Below are positions 18,444 through 26,394 of a stretch of DNA of 64,000 nt, in pieces (position 1 is the stretch's first letter; every line of letters starts with the position of its first letter). Origin of the DNA: Sarcina sp034439435. GTDB taxonomy: Bacteria > Bacillota > Clostridia > Clostridiales > Clostridiaceae. The notes beneath the pieces were generated by a model. The model did no database searches, was not told where the DNA came from, and worked only from the letters and a program-made list of their open reading frames with translations. The translations under genes were made by a program, and so were the position numbers. The stretch covers positions 186,001 to 250,000 of the forward strand of contig NZ_JAPCKJ010000001.1 of NCBI RefSeq assembly GCF_034439435.1, written 5' to 3'.

Positions 18444-18953
18444 CTAATTTTTAAAAACCGCCGGAATCCCTACAGCAGTTTTCCCTTGCGGAACATCCTT
18501 TAATACTACGGCGTTAGCTCCTATTTTAGCTCCATCTCCTATATTTATTGGCCCTAAGACTTTAGCTCCACATCCAATTATAACATTGTTTCCAACCGTC
18601 GGATGCCTTTTCCCTTTTTCTTTTCCAGTTCCTCCAAGGGTAACACCATGATATATTGTTACATTATCTCCTATCTCTGCAGTTTCCCCTATTACAACAC
18701 CCATTCCATGGTCTATAAAAAGACCTTTACCTATTTTAGCTCCTGGATGGATTTCTATACCTGTAAAAAATCTTCCTAACTGAGAAATTAACCTTGCTAG
18801 AAAAAATAATTTAAATCTATATAACCTGTTAGCAATTCTATAAAAAATCAAAACATGAATACTTTGATAAAGTAAAAGAACTTCTATCTTTGATCTAGCT
18901 GCAGGATCATTTTTCATAACACTTTCTATATCATATCTTAGTTTTTCAAACAA
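18444..18953 (-). CDS. cysE: Serine O-acetyltransferase
   Basis: Short EpsC/CysE-type enzyme. A helical N-terminus is followed by left-handed beta-helix hexapeptide repeats, including IEIHPGAKIGKGLFIDHG, VVIGETAEIGDNVTIYHG and GAKVLGPINIGDGAKIG. It makes O-acetylserine for CysK. The frame extends to a GTG at 18962, but that codon overlaps the AGTAGGAG ribosome site. The TTG at 18953, 8 nt downstream of it, gives MFEKLRYDIESVM, 169 residues, and is the better start. It lies just downstream of cysK in a T-box-controlled operon. Confidence 0.93.
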   Translation of the reverse strand: MFEKLRYDIESVMKNDPAARSKIEVLLLYQSIHVLIFYRIANRLYRFKLFFLARLISQLGRFFTGIEIHPGAKIGKGLFIDHGMGVVIGETAEIGDNVTIYHGVTLGGTGKEKGKRHPTVGNNVIIGCGAKVLGPINIGDGAKIGANAVVLKDVPQGKTAVGIPAVFKN

Positions 18954-18971
18954 AATTTTCACTCCTACTGA

Positions 18972-19883
18972 TTAATCATATAGCCCTGTTGAAAAATATT
19001 TCTCCCCTCCATCAGGTGCTATAACTAATACTTTTTTATCCTTATCTAGTTTCTCTAAAACTTCTTTTGCACCTTGTAGAGCTGCACCTGAAGATATTCC
19101 TATAAGAACACCCTCTTTATCAGCAAAACTTTTTGCCATAGAATATGCATCTTCATTGCTAACCTTTATTATTTCATCAACTACTGAATCATCATATATC
19201 TTTGGTACAAATCCGGCACCTATGCCTTGAATTTTATGAGGCCCTGGCTTTTCTCCTGATAAGACTGCTGAGCTACTTGGTTCTACAGCAACTATCTTTA
19301 TATTCGGATTAAATTCTTTTAATCTTCTTCCTATACCTGTAATAGATCCCCCAGTTCCAACTCCAGCAACTAGAACATCTAAGTCTGGTAAATCTTTTAT
19401 TATTTCTTCAGCTGTTGTTTCATAATGTTTCTTTGCATTTGCCTCATTTAAAAATTGTTGTGGCATAAAATACCCTTTTGTTTCAGCTAATCTCTCAGCC
19501 TCCTCAATAGCTCCTTTCATACCTTTGCTACCTTCAGTTAATATGATTTCTGCTCCATAAGCTTTTATCATATCTCTTCTTTCCTTACTCATAGTTTCAG
19601 GCATTGTTATAATAACCTTATATCCTTTAACTTTTCCAATCATAGCTATTGCAATTCCTGTGTTTCCACTAGTAGGTTCTACTATAACTCCATTTTCCTT
19701 TAATAAGCCATTTTTTTCAGCCTCTTCTATCATTCCTAAAGCAGCTCTATCTTTTATGCTTCCTCCAGGATTAAACTTTTCTAGTTTAACAAACACTTGT
19801 GGCAATTCCTCTCCAACAAATAGATTGCTAGCTTTTAATATTGGTGTGTTTCCTATTAAACTTAAAAGATTGTTAAAAACCAT
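18972..19883 (-). CDS. cysK: Cysteine synthase A
   Basis: 303 residues, a PLP fold-type II enzyme. The PLP lysine is in FNPGGSIKDRAALGM, the phosphate-binding loop is GVGTGGSITGIG, and the substrate loop is PTSGNTGIA. It makes cysteine from O-acetylserine and sulfide. It is first in the cysK-cysE operon, directly behind a T-box whose specifier reads a cysteine codon. Confidence 0.96.
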   Translation of the reverse strand: MVFNNLLSLIGNTPILKASNLFVGEELPQVFVKLEKFNPGGSIKDRAALGMIEEAEKNGLLKENGVIVEPTSGNTGIAIAMIGKVKGYKVIITMPETMSKERRDMIKAYGAEIILTEGSKGMKGAIEEAERLAETKGYFMPQQFLNEANAKKHYETTAEEIIKDLPDLDVLVAGVGTGGSITGIGRRLKEFNPNIKIVAVEPSSSAVLSGEKPGPHKIQGIGAGFVPKIYDDSVVDEIIKVSNEDAYSMAKSFADKEGVLIGISSGAALQGAKEVLEKLDKDKKVLVIAPDGGEKYFSTGLYD

Positions 19884-19903
19884 ATAAATTTCCTCCTAAA
19901 AAT

Positions 19904-20140
19904 ATATAATAAAAGGCCCTTACACTATTTAGAGACGAAGTATTTTACTCCGTGGTTCCACTCTAATTAGGTAAAGACCTCACTTAATCAAGTACAATAA
20001 ATACTTTATCACTTTAACGGGTGATACTCGAAAATTTCTACTATTTAACTTCTTCGAAATTTCTGTTCAAAAGCGCACTTCTTATAAAGTTATGGTGAAA
20101 GATTTCCAGCATCACTTTCTCTCTGTGACCTTTCTTTATA
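19904..20140 (-). promoter_or_regulatory. T-box leader, tRNA-Cys specific
   Basis: On the minus strand, Stem I ends with a specifier loop reading TGC (20077-20075), a cysteine codon. The T-box core GAGTGGAACCACGG is at 19950-19964. Its UGGA bulge would pair with UCCA, so it expects discriminator base U, which is the base of bacterial tRNA-Cys. A terminator can form between AGGTCTTTAC and GTAAGGGCCT, followed by TTTATTATATATTTTT. Uncharged tRNA-Cys should therefore turn on cysK-cysE. Together with the gene at 20225 this explains the gene-free stretch 19884-20224. Confidence 0.93.
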
Positions 20141-20224
20141 ATACTTTACTTTATCACAACATTTATCCGACTATTCTGATAAGAATTATATATTTCATTA
20201 TATGCTTTTATTCAATTTTGTCAA

Positions 20225-21496
20225 CTAATCTGCATACTTTTTCTTAAATTTTCTTTTTAAATTATTAGGAATCAATTCATCAACTATATCATGAATAAGA
20301 ACCATACCAACTAATTTTTCTTCATAGTCTACAACAGGAATAGATATTAAATCATACTTAGTAGATTTTTCTATGGCATCCTCAATAGTACTATCTATAT
20401 TAACACTTATAGAAGATGTATGCATAATCTCCTTAAGTCTAGTATTTTCTTCATTCATTATTAAGTCTCTTAGAGTTACTACTCCATTTAATCTATCCTC
20501 TTCATCAGTTATATAAACATAGTACATAACTTCTTCATCAGCATTTAATTCTCTTAATAACTCTATTGTCTCCTTAACTGTAAGGTCTAAGTTAAAAGAT
20601 ATAAAATCCTTATTCATGATACTACCTACAGATTCATCTGAATAACCCATAAGTTCTTTAACTTCTTCAGCATCTTCATTTTCTAGAGCAATTAAAACTT
20701 TTTCTCTTTCCTCTTCATCTAACTCATCTATAATATCTGCGATTTCATCGTTTGGAATATTTTCAAAAAGTTCTGCAGTCTTAGAATGAGAAAGCCCCTT
20801 TATTATACTGCTTTGTACTTCTGGTTCTATTTCTTCTAAGGTATCTGCTGCTAAGTCTTCATCTAAGCTATCAAAAACCTTTTTTCTGTTTGTGGCATCA
20901 AGTTCTTCAAGTATATCTGCTAAATCTGCTGGATGTAATTTTTGAAGCTTTTTATAAGGGATAGATAATTTTAAGTTCTCATTTATCATTTCTAAAGACT
21001 CAACGTCTTCCCACATAATAACTTTTTCTTGGAACCTCTCTCTAAATATCTTAGCTAGTATTTTCCCTAAAGTTTCCATACCCTTACGTCTAAACTTAAC
21101 TATTTTTCCTGTTTCAACAGCTATAACTCTAAACTCTCCTGCTATCTTAACTATTCTTAAGTCATCAACCTTAACTACCTTTTTCCCGTTTATATCAACT
21201 ATTTTTCTATCTAATAAGTTTTGAGATAATAGATAACTATAATTTCTAGGCAAAATTTCTCTGCTACCTCTTATTTGTATTTTAAACTTACCATTATCTT
21301 TTTGATAAAAATCTATATTTTTAAATTCATAATCAAATATGACTCCATCTCTCTTTACCTTATATCCTATAATTCTTGGATATCCATCTTCTGTTGTTAC
21401 ATATACGTCCTTTAAAACGCCTAGAACTTCATTAAATTCATCATATATTTTCTTATTGATTATATTACTGTATAAAAACATTGTTAATTTATTCAT
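20225..21496 (-). CDS. Soluble MgtE_N plus CBS-pair protein (no membrane domain)
   Basis: 423 residues. About 1-170 is a beta-rich PRC-barrel-like region in two parts (GVLKDVYVTTEDGYPRIIGY; REILPRNYSYLLSQN). About 190-290 is an MgtE N-terminal superhelix (LQKLHPADLADILEELD, IPNDEIADIIDEL). About 300-415 is a CBS pair (GSIMNKDFISFNLDLTVKE; IPVVDYEEKLVGMVLIHD). In MgtE channels these two domains sense Mg2+ and gate the pore. Here the pore is absent and the protein ends at KRKFKKKYAD. Function is unknown; a cation-responsive regulator is plausible. The ATG at 21496 has an AAGAGGAGG site. It has a structured leader with a short ORF. Confidence 0.88.
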   Translation of the reverse strand: MNKLTMFLYSNIINKKIYDEFNEVLGVLKDVYVTTEDGYPRIIGYKVKRDGVIFDYEFKNIDFYQKDNGKFKIQIRGSREILPRNYSYLLSQNLLDRKIVDINGKKVVKVDDLRIVKIAGEFRVIAVETGKIVKFRRKGMETLGKILAKIFRERFQEKVIMWEDVESLEMINENLKLSIPYKKLQKLHPADLADILEELDATNRKKVFDSLDEDLAADTLEEIEPEVQSSIIKGLSHSKTAELFENIPNDEIADIIDELDEEEREKVLIALENEDAEEVKELMGYSDESVGSIMNKDFISFNLDLTVKETIELLRELNADEEVMYYVYITDEEDRLNGVVTLRDLIMNEENTRLKEIMHTSSISVNIDSTIEDAIEKSTKYDLISIPVVDYEEKLVGMVLIHDIVDELIPNNLKRKFKKKYAD

Positions 21497-21501
21497 TCAT
21501 A

Positions 21502-21615
21502 TCTCCTCCTCTTAACTCTAAAATTCAAAAGAATTTTAAAATTAAATTTTATTATCAAGAAAAGGAGAAGTATGTCCTAAATTTACCAAATAGAAAATAA
21601 CTTCCCTCTTCTCTT
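21502..21615 (-). promoter_or_regulatory. Candidate attenuator: two mutually exclusive hairpins ahead of the MgtE_N/CBS gene
   Basis: The tract TCTCCTTTTCTT (21568-21557) lies at the end of a leader ORF. It can pair upstream with AAGAGAAGAGGGAAGT (21615-21600): 15 pairs counting ACTTCTCCTTTTCTT, with two G-U and one bulge. Or it can pair downstream with AAGAGGAGGAGA (21513-21502): 12 of 12, two G-U. The latter contains the Shine-Dalgarno of the gene starting at 21496. The two pairings exclude each other. Pairing was done by eye. No known riboswitch consensus was recognised here. Confidence 0.6.
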
Positions 21616-21665
21616 TTTTTATTTAATTTTAAATTGCACCTATCTTCTCGAGGGCTATCTTCCAT
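21555..21665 (-). CDS. Candidate 36-residue leader peptide
   Basis: ATG at 21665 with AGGTGGTG upstream at good spacing, stop TGA at 21557-21555, 58 nt before the MgtE_N/CBS start. The peptide begins MEDSPREDRC, then is basic (LKLNKKREE) and ends rich in aromatic residues (YFLFGKFRTYFSFS). The early acidic/proline cluster resembles the start of enterobacterial MgtL leader peptides, whose translation falters at low Mg2+. It overlaps both arms of the first hairpin, so ribosome position would decide RNA folding. It could also be a chance ORF. Confidence 0.5.
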   Translation of the reverse strand: MEDSPREDRCNLKLNKKREEGSYFLFGKFRTYFSFS

Positions 21666-21711
21666 TTAGTTTCACCACCTATAAATAAAAAATTACATAA
21701 CTCTCTAATTT

Positions 21712-21739
21712 ATTATATTATATAAACTCTAAAATGCAA
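21712..21739 (-). promoter_or_regulatory. Candidate promoter of the leader/MgtE_N-CBS transcript
   Basis: TTGCAT (21739-21734), 16 nt, TATAAT (21717-21712) on the minus strand. Transcription would start near 21705, about 40 nt before the leader ATG. Confidence 0.5.
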
Positions 21740-21779
21740 CGTTTTCCACATATTTAAATAAAAATATTTTATTTTTCCA

Positions 21780-21811
21780 TTGACTTCATCACTTCATCAT
21801 GGTAAAGTGAT
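21780..21811 (+). promoter_or_regulatory. Promoter and palindromic operator of the ABC importer
   Basis: TTGACT (21780-21785), 17 nt, TAAAGT (21803-21808). A dyad ATCACTT / AAGTGAT (21788-21811) spans the spacer and the -10, so a bound repressor would block the polymerase. The regulator is unknown. Confidence 0.5.
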
Positions 21812-21836
21812 AATAAGATAAAGCAAGGAGGAAGTT

Positions 21837-22625
21837 ATGAAAAAAGTATTATTTTTATTATTTAGCATATTAATTTTTTCAACTATACTTTATGGTTGCT
21901 CCTCAAAAAAATTAGAAAATAAAAAGGATGAAAATACTGTAATAGTTGGAATAGACGATACCTTTGTTCCTATGGGATTCAGAGATGAAAAAGGAAGTAT
22001 TGTAGGCTTTGATGTTGATTTAGCAAAAGAAGCCTTTAAAAGAATGAATTTAAATGTTACTTTTCAACCAATTGATTGGTCAATGAAAGAAACTGAACTT
22101 AATAATGGAAATATAGATGTAATTTGGAACGGATATACAATGACTCCAGAAAGAGCTGAAAAAGTTGCCTTTACAAAACCCTATTTAAAAAATAGACAAG
22201 TTATTGTTACTCTTTCTGATTCTAACATAAAAACTTTAAATGATTTAAAAGGAAAAACAGTTACTACTCAAGACGGTTCAAGTTCTTTTGATGTTTTATT
22301 TGAAAGATCAGACTTAACTAAAACTTTTAAAGGGAAAGAACCAGTATTATTTGATAGTTTTAATGATTGCTTTATGGATTTAGAAGCTGGAAGAAGTGAT
22401 GCTGTTGTTTGCGATGAAATTCTTGCTCAGTATTATATTTCAAAAAAAGATCAAAATAAATTTTATGTGTTATCTGAAGATTTAGGAGAAGAAAGCTATA
22501 GTATTGGTCTTAGAAAAGATTCTAACTTAGTATATTCTCTAAATAAAACTTTAGAGGAAATGAAAAAAGACGGAACAACAGCTAATATATCTAAAAAATG
22601 GTTTGGAAAAGACTTAGAAAGCTAA
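21837..22625 (+). CDS. Amino acid ABC transporter, substrate-binding lipoprotein
   Basis: 262 residues. The lipoprotein signal ends at LYGC (Cys about residue 21). The mature part is a family 3 solute-binding protein: PMGFRDEKGSIVGFDVDLAKE, IWNGYTMTPERAEKVAFTKPY and the DLKGKTVTTQDGSS loop. These bind polar amino acids; cystine or glutamine are possible, but the ligand is not determined. It is first of three genes with 15 and 13 nt gaps to permease and ATPase. Confidence 0.92.
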   Translation: MKKVLFLLFSILIFSTILYGCSSKKLENKKDENTVIVGIDDTFVPMGFRDEKGSIVGFDVDLAKEAFKRMNLNVTFQPIDWSMKETELNNGNIDVIWNGYTMTPERAEKVAFTKPYLKNRQVIVTLSDSNIKTLNDLKGKTVTTQDGSSSFDVLFERSDLTKTFKGKEPVLFDSFNDCFMDLEAGRSDAVVCDEILAQYYISKKDQNKFYVLSEDLGEESYSIGLRKDSNLVYSLNKTLEEMKKDGTTANISKKWFGKDLES

Positions 22626-22640
22626 AAGGAGGTACAAGTT

Positions 22641-23282
22641 TTGGATTATATTATTACTTTAATGCCTTCAATATTTGACGGCTTAAAAAATACATTAGGA
22701 GTTTTTATATTAACATTAATACTTTCTATTCCTTTAGGAATATTTGTTGCAGTACTTAGATTATCAAAAATCAAACTAATAAGTTCTCTATCATCTTTTT
22801 ATATTTGGGTAATGCGTGGAACCCCATTACTATTACAGTTAATATTCATATTCTTTGGATTACCTATAATAGGAGTTAGTATTGATAGATTTCCTGCTGC
22901 TATAATAGCCTTTACATTAAACTATGCTGCTTATTTTGGAGAAATATTTAGAGCTGGTATAAAAGATGTTGATAAAGGACAATTTGAAGCATGTAAAATC
23001 CTAGGGATTTCAAAGTGGTTTACATTTAAGAAAATAATTCTTCCTCAAGCATTTAAGAAGATTTTACCATCTATAGCAAACGAGGTTATTACACTTGTTA
23101 AAGATACATCATTGGTTTATGTAGTTGGTATAGGAGAACTTTTAAGAGCTGGGAAAATAGCAAGTAATAGAGATGCTTCTCTTATTCCATTATTCTTAAC
23201 AGGAGTTATATACTTAATATTAGTAGCAGTATTAACTAAATTATTTGATAGATTAGAAAAAAAATATTCATATTATAATTAG
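22641..23282 (+). CDS. Amino acid ABC transporter, permease
   Basis: 213 residues with about five membrane helices. The HisM/GlnP-type signature is present: VMRGTPLLLQLIF near residue 60, and the EAA loop EACKILGISKWFTFKKIILP that docks on the ATPase. The start is TTG after AAAGGAGG. It is the middle gene of the importer. Confidence 0.93.
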   Translation: MDYIITLMPSIFDGLKNTLGVFILTLILSIPLGIFVAVLRLSKIKLISSLSSFYIWVMRGTPLLLQLIFIFFGLPIIGVSIDRFPAAIIAFTLNYAAYFGEIFRAGIKDVDKGQFEACKILGISKWFTFKKIILPQAFKKILPSIANEVITLVKDTSLVYVVGIGELLRAGKIASNRDASLIPLFLTGVIYLILVAVLTKLFDRLEKKYSYYN

Positions 23283-23295
23283 GAGGGTTTATACA

Positions 23296-24003
23296 ATGAT
23301 AGAAATTAAAAATCTAGAAAAATCTTTTAAAGGCAATAAAATATTAAAAAATATTTCTTTTACCTTTAAAGAAGGAGAAATATTAACTTTACTTGGACCT
23401 TCTGGTGCTGGCAAAACCACAATACTTAGAATATTAAATGGTCTTGAAAGTTGTGATTCCGGCAGTATAAGCCTAGATAATATAAAAATTTGTGAAAATG
23501 GAGTATATGCTGATTCAAATACTCTAAAAGAACTTCACAAAAAAATAGGTCTAGTATTTCAGACCTTTAACCTTTTCCCTCATATGAGTATTTTAGAAAA
23601 TTTAATCTTAGCTCCAATGCACACTTTAAATCTTTCTCTTGATGAAGCCACTGATAAAGCATTAAAAATACTTTCTAAGCTTTCTCTAGAAGATAAGGCT
23701 AATTCTTATCCTTGTGAGCTTTCAGGAGGTCAAAAGCAAAGAGTTGCAATTGGAAGAGCTTTAATGTTAAACCCGAATTATATATGTTTTGATGAACCAA
23801 CTTCCGCCTTAGATCCTACACTAACAAAGGATATTGCAAATATCATAAAATCTTTAGCTGAAGAAAATATAGGAGTATTAATAATAACTCATGATATGCT
23901 ATTTGCAAAGGAAGTTTCTTCAAGAGTTATAAAATTAGACTCTGGAGAAATATTAAAAGATCTTCCATCTGAAGAATTTTGGTGTGAGGCACCTGTTATA
24001 TAA
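23296..24003 (+). CDS. Amino acid ABC transporter, ATP-binding protein
   Basis: 235 residues. Walker A GPSGAGKTTILR, Q-loop VFQTFNLFPHMS, signature LSGGQKQRVAIGRAL, Walker B YICFDEPTSALDP and H-loop ITHD are all intact. It powers the importer encoded by the two preceding genes. Confidence 0.95.
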   Translation: MIEIKNLEKSFKGNKILKNISFTFKEGEILTLLGPSGAGKTTILRILNGLESCDSGSISLDNIKICENGVYADSNTLKELHKKIGLVFQTFNLFPHMSILENLILAPMHTLNLSLDEATDKALKILSKLSLEDKANSYPCELSGGQKQRVAIGRALMLNPNYICFDEPTSALDPTLTKDIANIIKSLAEENIGVLIITHDMLFAKEVSSRVIKLDSGEILKDLPSEEFWCEAPVI

Positions 24004-24019
24004 AATTTAATCTTATAGC

Positions 24020-24051
24020 TCTGTTTTAGGCAAATCTTTAAAACAGAGCCA
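24020..24051 (+). terminator. Hairpin after the ABC importer operon
   Basis: GCTCTGTTTTA / TTAAAACAGAGC stem. There is no clean T-run after it, so it may be a weak terminator or a 3' end stabiliser. Confidence 0.55.
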
Positions 24052-24073
24052 ATCTTATAAAACAAGAATAATC

Positions 24074-24236
24074 AAAGTAACTTAAAATAAATCCTATAAA
24101 TACGCTCTAATAATTACTATATTTCACTAAAAATTTATTGCCATTACTTCGAAGATCTTACTTAAACTCAGAAGTTAAGTGAAATTCTATCTAGATATTC
24201 TCTTCATACTATTATAAGTTTTATTCTTTAAAGTTT
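24074..24236. repeat. MITE-like intergenic repeat, copy A
   Basis: Terminal inverted repeats are AAAGTAACTTAAAATAAAT at the left and ATAAGTTTTATTCTTTAAAG at the right. The interior shares CCATTACT.CGAAGAT and TATCTAGATATTCTCTTCAT with the copy at 46824. It carries no ORF. It fills the gap between the importer and the lipoprotein gene. Confidence 0.7.
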
Positions 24237-24252
24237 TAATGCATCTCCATTC

Positions 24253-24696
24253 TTATTTTATGTTAGATTCAATCTTTCCCTTCAATTTTTTTATTTCTTC
24301 TTTATTGCCATTTCCCTTTAAAAACTTATCATATTCATAAGTTAAGTTTTTTAATAATTCTATATTTTTTAAGCTTTCAGTTCCTTTTAATTCTTCTTCT
24401 GCTTTTGCAAGTTCATTCATATAACTCTCCTTAAAGTCACTCCAATCCTTCTCATTAAACTCTTTAATTCCATCTACTTTATTCACCAGCTCATCATATA
24501 AACTCTTGATTTTATTTTTACCATATTCCTCTTTTGCATTTTTTTCTTCTGGCACCTCAGTTGGATTTGGTGAAACACTTTGTGATGGATTAACCTGTTG
24601 AGTGTTTGACTCCTTTGGCACTGTTTCCTTTGTACTCTTACATCCCATAGTAAAAAATGTTGCTCCAACTAAAAATGCAATTATTAATTTCCTCAT
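24253..24696 (-). CDS. Lipoprotein of unknown function
   Basis: 147 residues. Signal peptide with lipobox TMGC (Cys about residue 19), then a Pro/Ser-rich linker (about 30-55), then a charged helical domain rich in Glu and Lys (KSLYDELVNKVDGIKEFNEK onward). I do not recognise a family. It stands 72 nt downstream of an unknown membrane protein on the same strand, with a terminator between them. Confidence 0.7.
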   Translation of the reverse strand: MRKLIIAFLVGATFFTMGCKSTKETVPKESNTQQVNPSQSVSPNPTEVPEEKNAKEEYGKNKIKSLYDELVNKVDGIKEFNEKDWSDFKESYMNELAKAEEELKGTESLKNIELLKNLTYEYDKFLKGNGNKEEIKKLKGKIESNIK

Positions 24697-24748
24697 ACTT
24701 TCACCTCAAAATTTAGTTTTAACTTAGTGTGCCCTTTAAAGTAAAAAA

Positions 24749-24783
24749 AATAAATGGATAGTTAAAAACTATCCATTTATGGA
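24749..24783 (-). terminator. Terminator overlapping the 3' end of the membrane protein gene
   Basis: AAATGGATAGTT-AACTATCCATTT stem followed on the minus strand by a T-run (ATTTTTTTTACTTT). Its arm contains the TAG stop of the preceding gene. Confidence 0.85.
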
Positions 24784-25437
24784 AATTCTATTTTTCTTAA
24801 AGGTTAAAACTATATAAAAACATAAAAGACACAGAAAAACTTCACTAATTATTATGCCATTTAAAAAATTAGTACCTAATAATCCTAAAGAATTTTCTAT
24901 TAATATAATAGATAAAGTGATTATTAAAAATACAATACCTTTTTTATCAGAATATTTTTCCTTTTTAAAAAGTATTAAAGCACTTAATATTATAGTCAGT
25001 ATAAGTATATATATAGCCTTAAACAAAAAATATTTTTCTGTTGTAATTAGATACCCATATTCCCATGAAACAGTAAAATAAGGATTAAAAATAGCTATCA
25101 TAATGAAATAAAATCCTATTAATATAAATGGAGCAAATTTAAAAAATTTAAATTTTATTTTATCACTCCTTAAGAATATATAGAAAGCTAACATTACTAT
25201 TAAAGGGATATATATTATGTCTAAAAAACCAGTGTACTTAAATAAACTTATATATCTTTGATTATTTACTAAAGATAAAGCTATTAAAGACCCTATTCTT
25301 ATTATTTGTAATAAAAAAACTATACTTATAATGTTTTTTATTTTTTTAGGTGAATATCTATAATTTTCTACTAAATTACTTATAGTAATAAAAATTATAA
25401 GAAACAAAACTGTGTAATAAATAAATGTTTGATTCAT
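24769..25437 (-). CDS. Polytopic membrane protein of unknown function
   Basis: 222 residues with six or seven predicted membrane helices (for example YYTVLFLIIFITISNLV at the N-terminus and IYIPLIVMLAFYIFL). Short charged loops separate them. The topology resembles the membrane sensor part of some histidine kinases, but no kinase or output domain follows. I cannot name a family. The ATG has GAGGAG upstream. Confidence 0.65.
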   Translation of the reverse strand: MNQTFIYYTVLFLIIFITISNLVENYRYSPKKIKNIISIVFLLQIIRIGSLIALSLVNNQRYISLFKYTGFLDIIYIPLIVMLAFYIFLRSDKIKFKFFKFAPFILIGFYFIMIAIFNPYFTVSWEYGYLITTEKYFLFKAIYILILTIILSALILFKKEKYSDKKGIVFLIITLSIILIENSLGLLGTNFLNGIIISEVFLCLLCFYIVLTFKKNRISING

Positions 25438-25512
25438 AATTCCTCCTCAATTATTTCTCACCTATTTTGTTTACATATTAAAAATTCTCATTACTATAAA
25501 GTATTATTTATA

Positions 25513-26394
25513 TTACTTATTTATTCCTAAAACTTGTATTCCATCTTTAACACATTGAACTCTTAATGGGAAATCTGGTCCTCTTTCTCCATCTATATCT
25601 GTAACTATTTCCTCATTAGATTCTATAAGTAATTCATCTGTTTTTATATACTCAATTCTTGGATCATCTAAGTGTTCTCCTTTTAATACCTTTATGAACA
25701 TAGGTATTATTTCCGGAATATGGCATGCCTTAAACACAACTACATCTAAAAATCCATCTTGAACCTTAGCTTTTGTTGCTAATTTAAAGTTACCCGCAGT
25801 TTGCCCATTAAAAACAAGCATTAAATATATAGGCTCATCAAAAACTGTTCCGTTAGCAGTTATTTTAACGTCTAATTTTCTAAAGTTAGGTAATTCTTCT
25901 AGCCCTTTTAAATAGTACGCTAATTTACCTATTGTATTTTTTAAGTTTGTATCTGTTTTTTGTGATACATCTGTAAATAATCCTGTAGATAATACATTTA
26001 CAAAATAATTATCATTTACCTTACCTAAATCAACACCAACAGCATGCGAATCTAATATTTGTTCAACACATGCACCAGCATCTTGAGGCATTCCTAAATG
26101 CTTTGCAAAGTCATTAGCTGTCCCTACTGGAATTATACCTATTGGAATATCTATATTTTTTCTCTTCATTGCATTAACTACAGTATCAATAGTTCCATCT
26201 CCACCTGCAATAAGTATGTATTCATAGGTAGAATCCACTATATCCAAAGCCTGAGTTACATCCACTCCTCTTTGAATTCTATAAGGAACTATAGTATATC
26301 CTTTTTCTTGATGCATAGTTATTATCTTATCAAGTTCTTTTAAAATAGCATTTTCTCCCGAATATGGGTTATATATAAATCTTACCTTCTTCAA
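25513..26394 (-). CDS. YegS/DgkB-type lipid kinase
   Basis: 293 residues. The diacylglycerol kinase catalytic motif is IAGGDGTIDTVVNAM near residue 65, followed by PIGIIPVGTANDFAKHLGMP, the nucleotide-binding and catalytic signatures of the family. It phosphorylates diacylglycerol or another lipid alcohol. The start is TTG after GGAGGAG at 7 nt. It is divergent from pssA, another phospholipid gene. Confidence 0.9.
   Translation of the reverse strand: MKKVRFIYNPYSGENAILKELDKIITMHQEKGYTIVPYRIQRGVDVTQALDIVDSTYEYILIAGGDGTIDTVVNAMKRKNIDIPIGIIPVGTANDFAKHLGMPQDAGACVEQILDSHAVGVDLGKVNDNYFVNVLSTGLFTDVSQKTDTNLKNTIGKLAYYLKGLEELPNFRKLDVKITANGTVFDEPIYLMLVFNGQTAGNFKLATKAKVQDGFLDVVVFKACHIPEIIPMFIKVLKGEHLDDPRIEYIKTDELLIESNEEIVTDIDGERGPDFPLRVQCVKDGIQVLGINK

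Noticed and set aside
21489..21500. ATG at 21500 as start of the MgtE_N/CBS gene
   Set aside because: That frame reads ATG AAT GAA TAA and stops at once; the overlapping ATG at 21496 opens the real gene.
21497..21720. M-box (Mg2+) or another known riboswitch ahead of the MgtE_N/CBS gene
   Set aside because: The conserved M-box core is absent and I could not match the stretch to other riboswitch consensuses, so it is reported as a new leader candidate instead.
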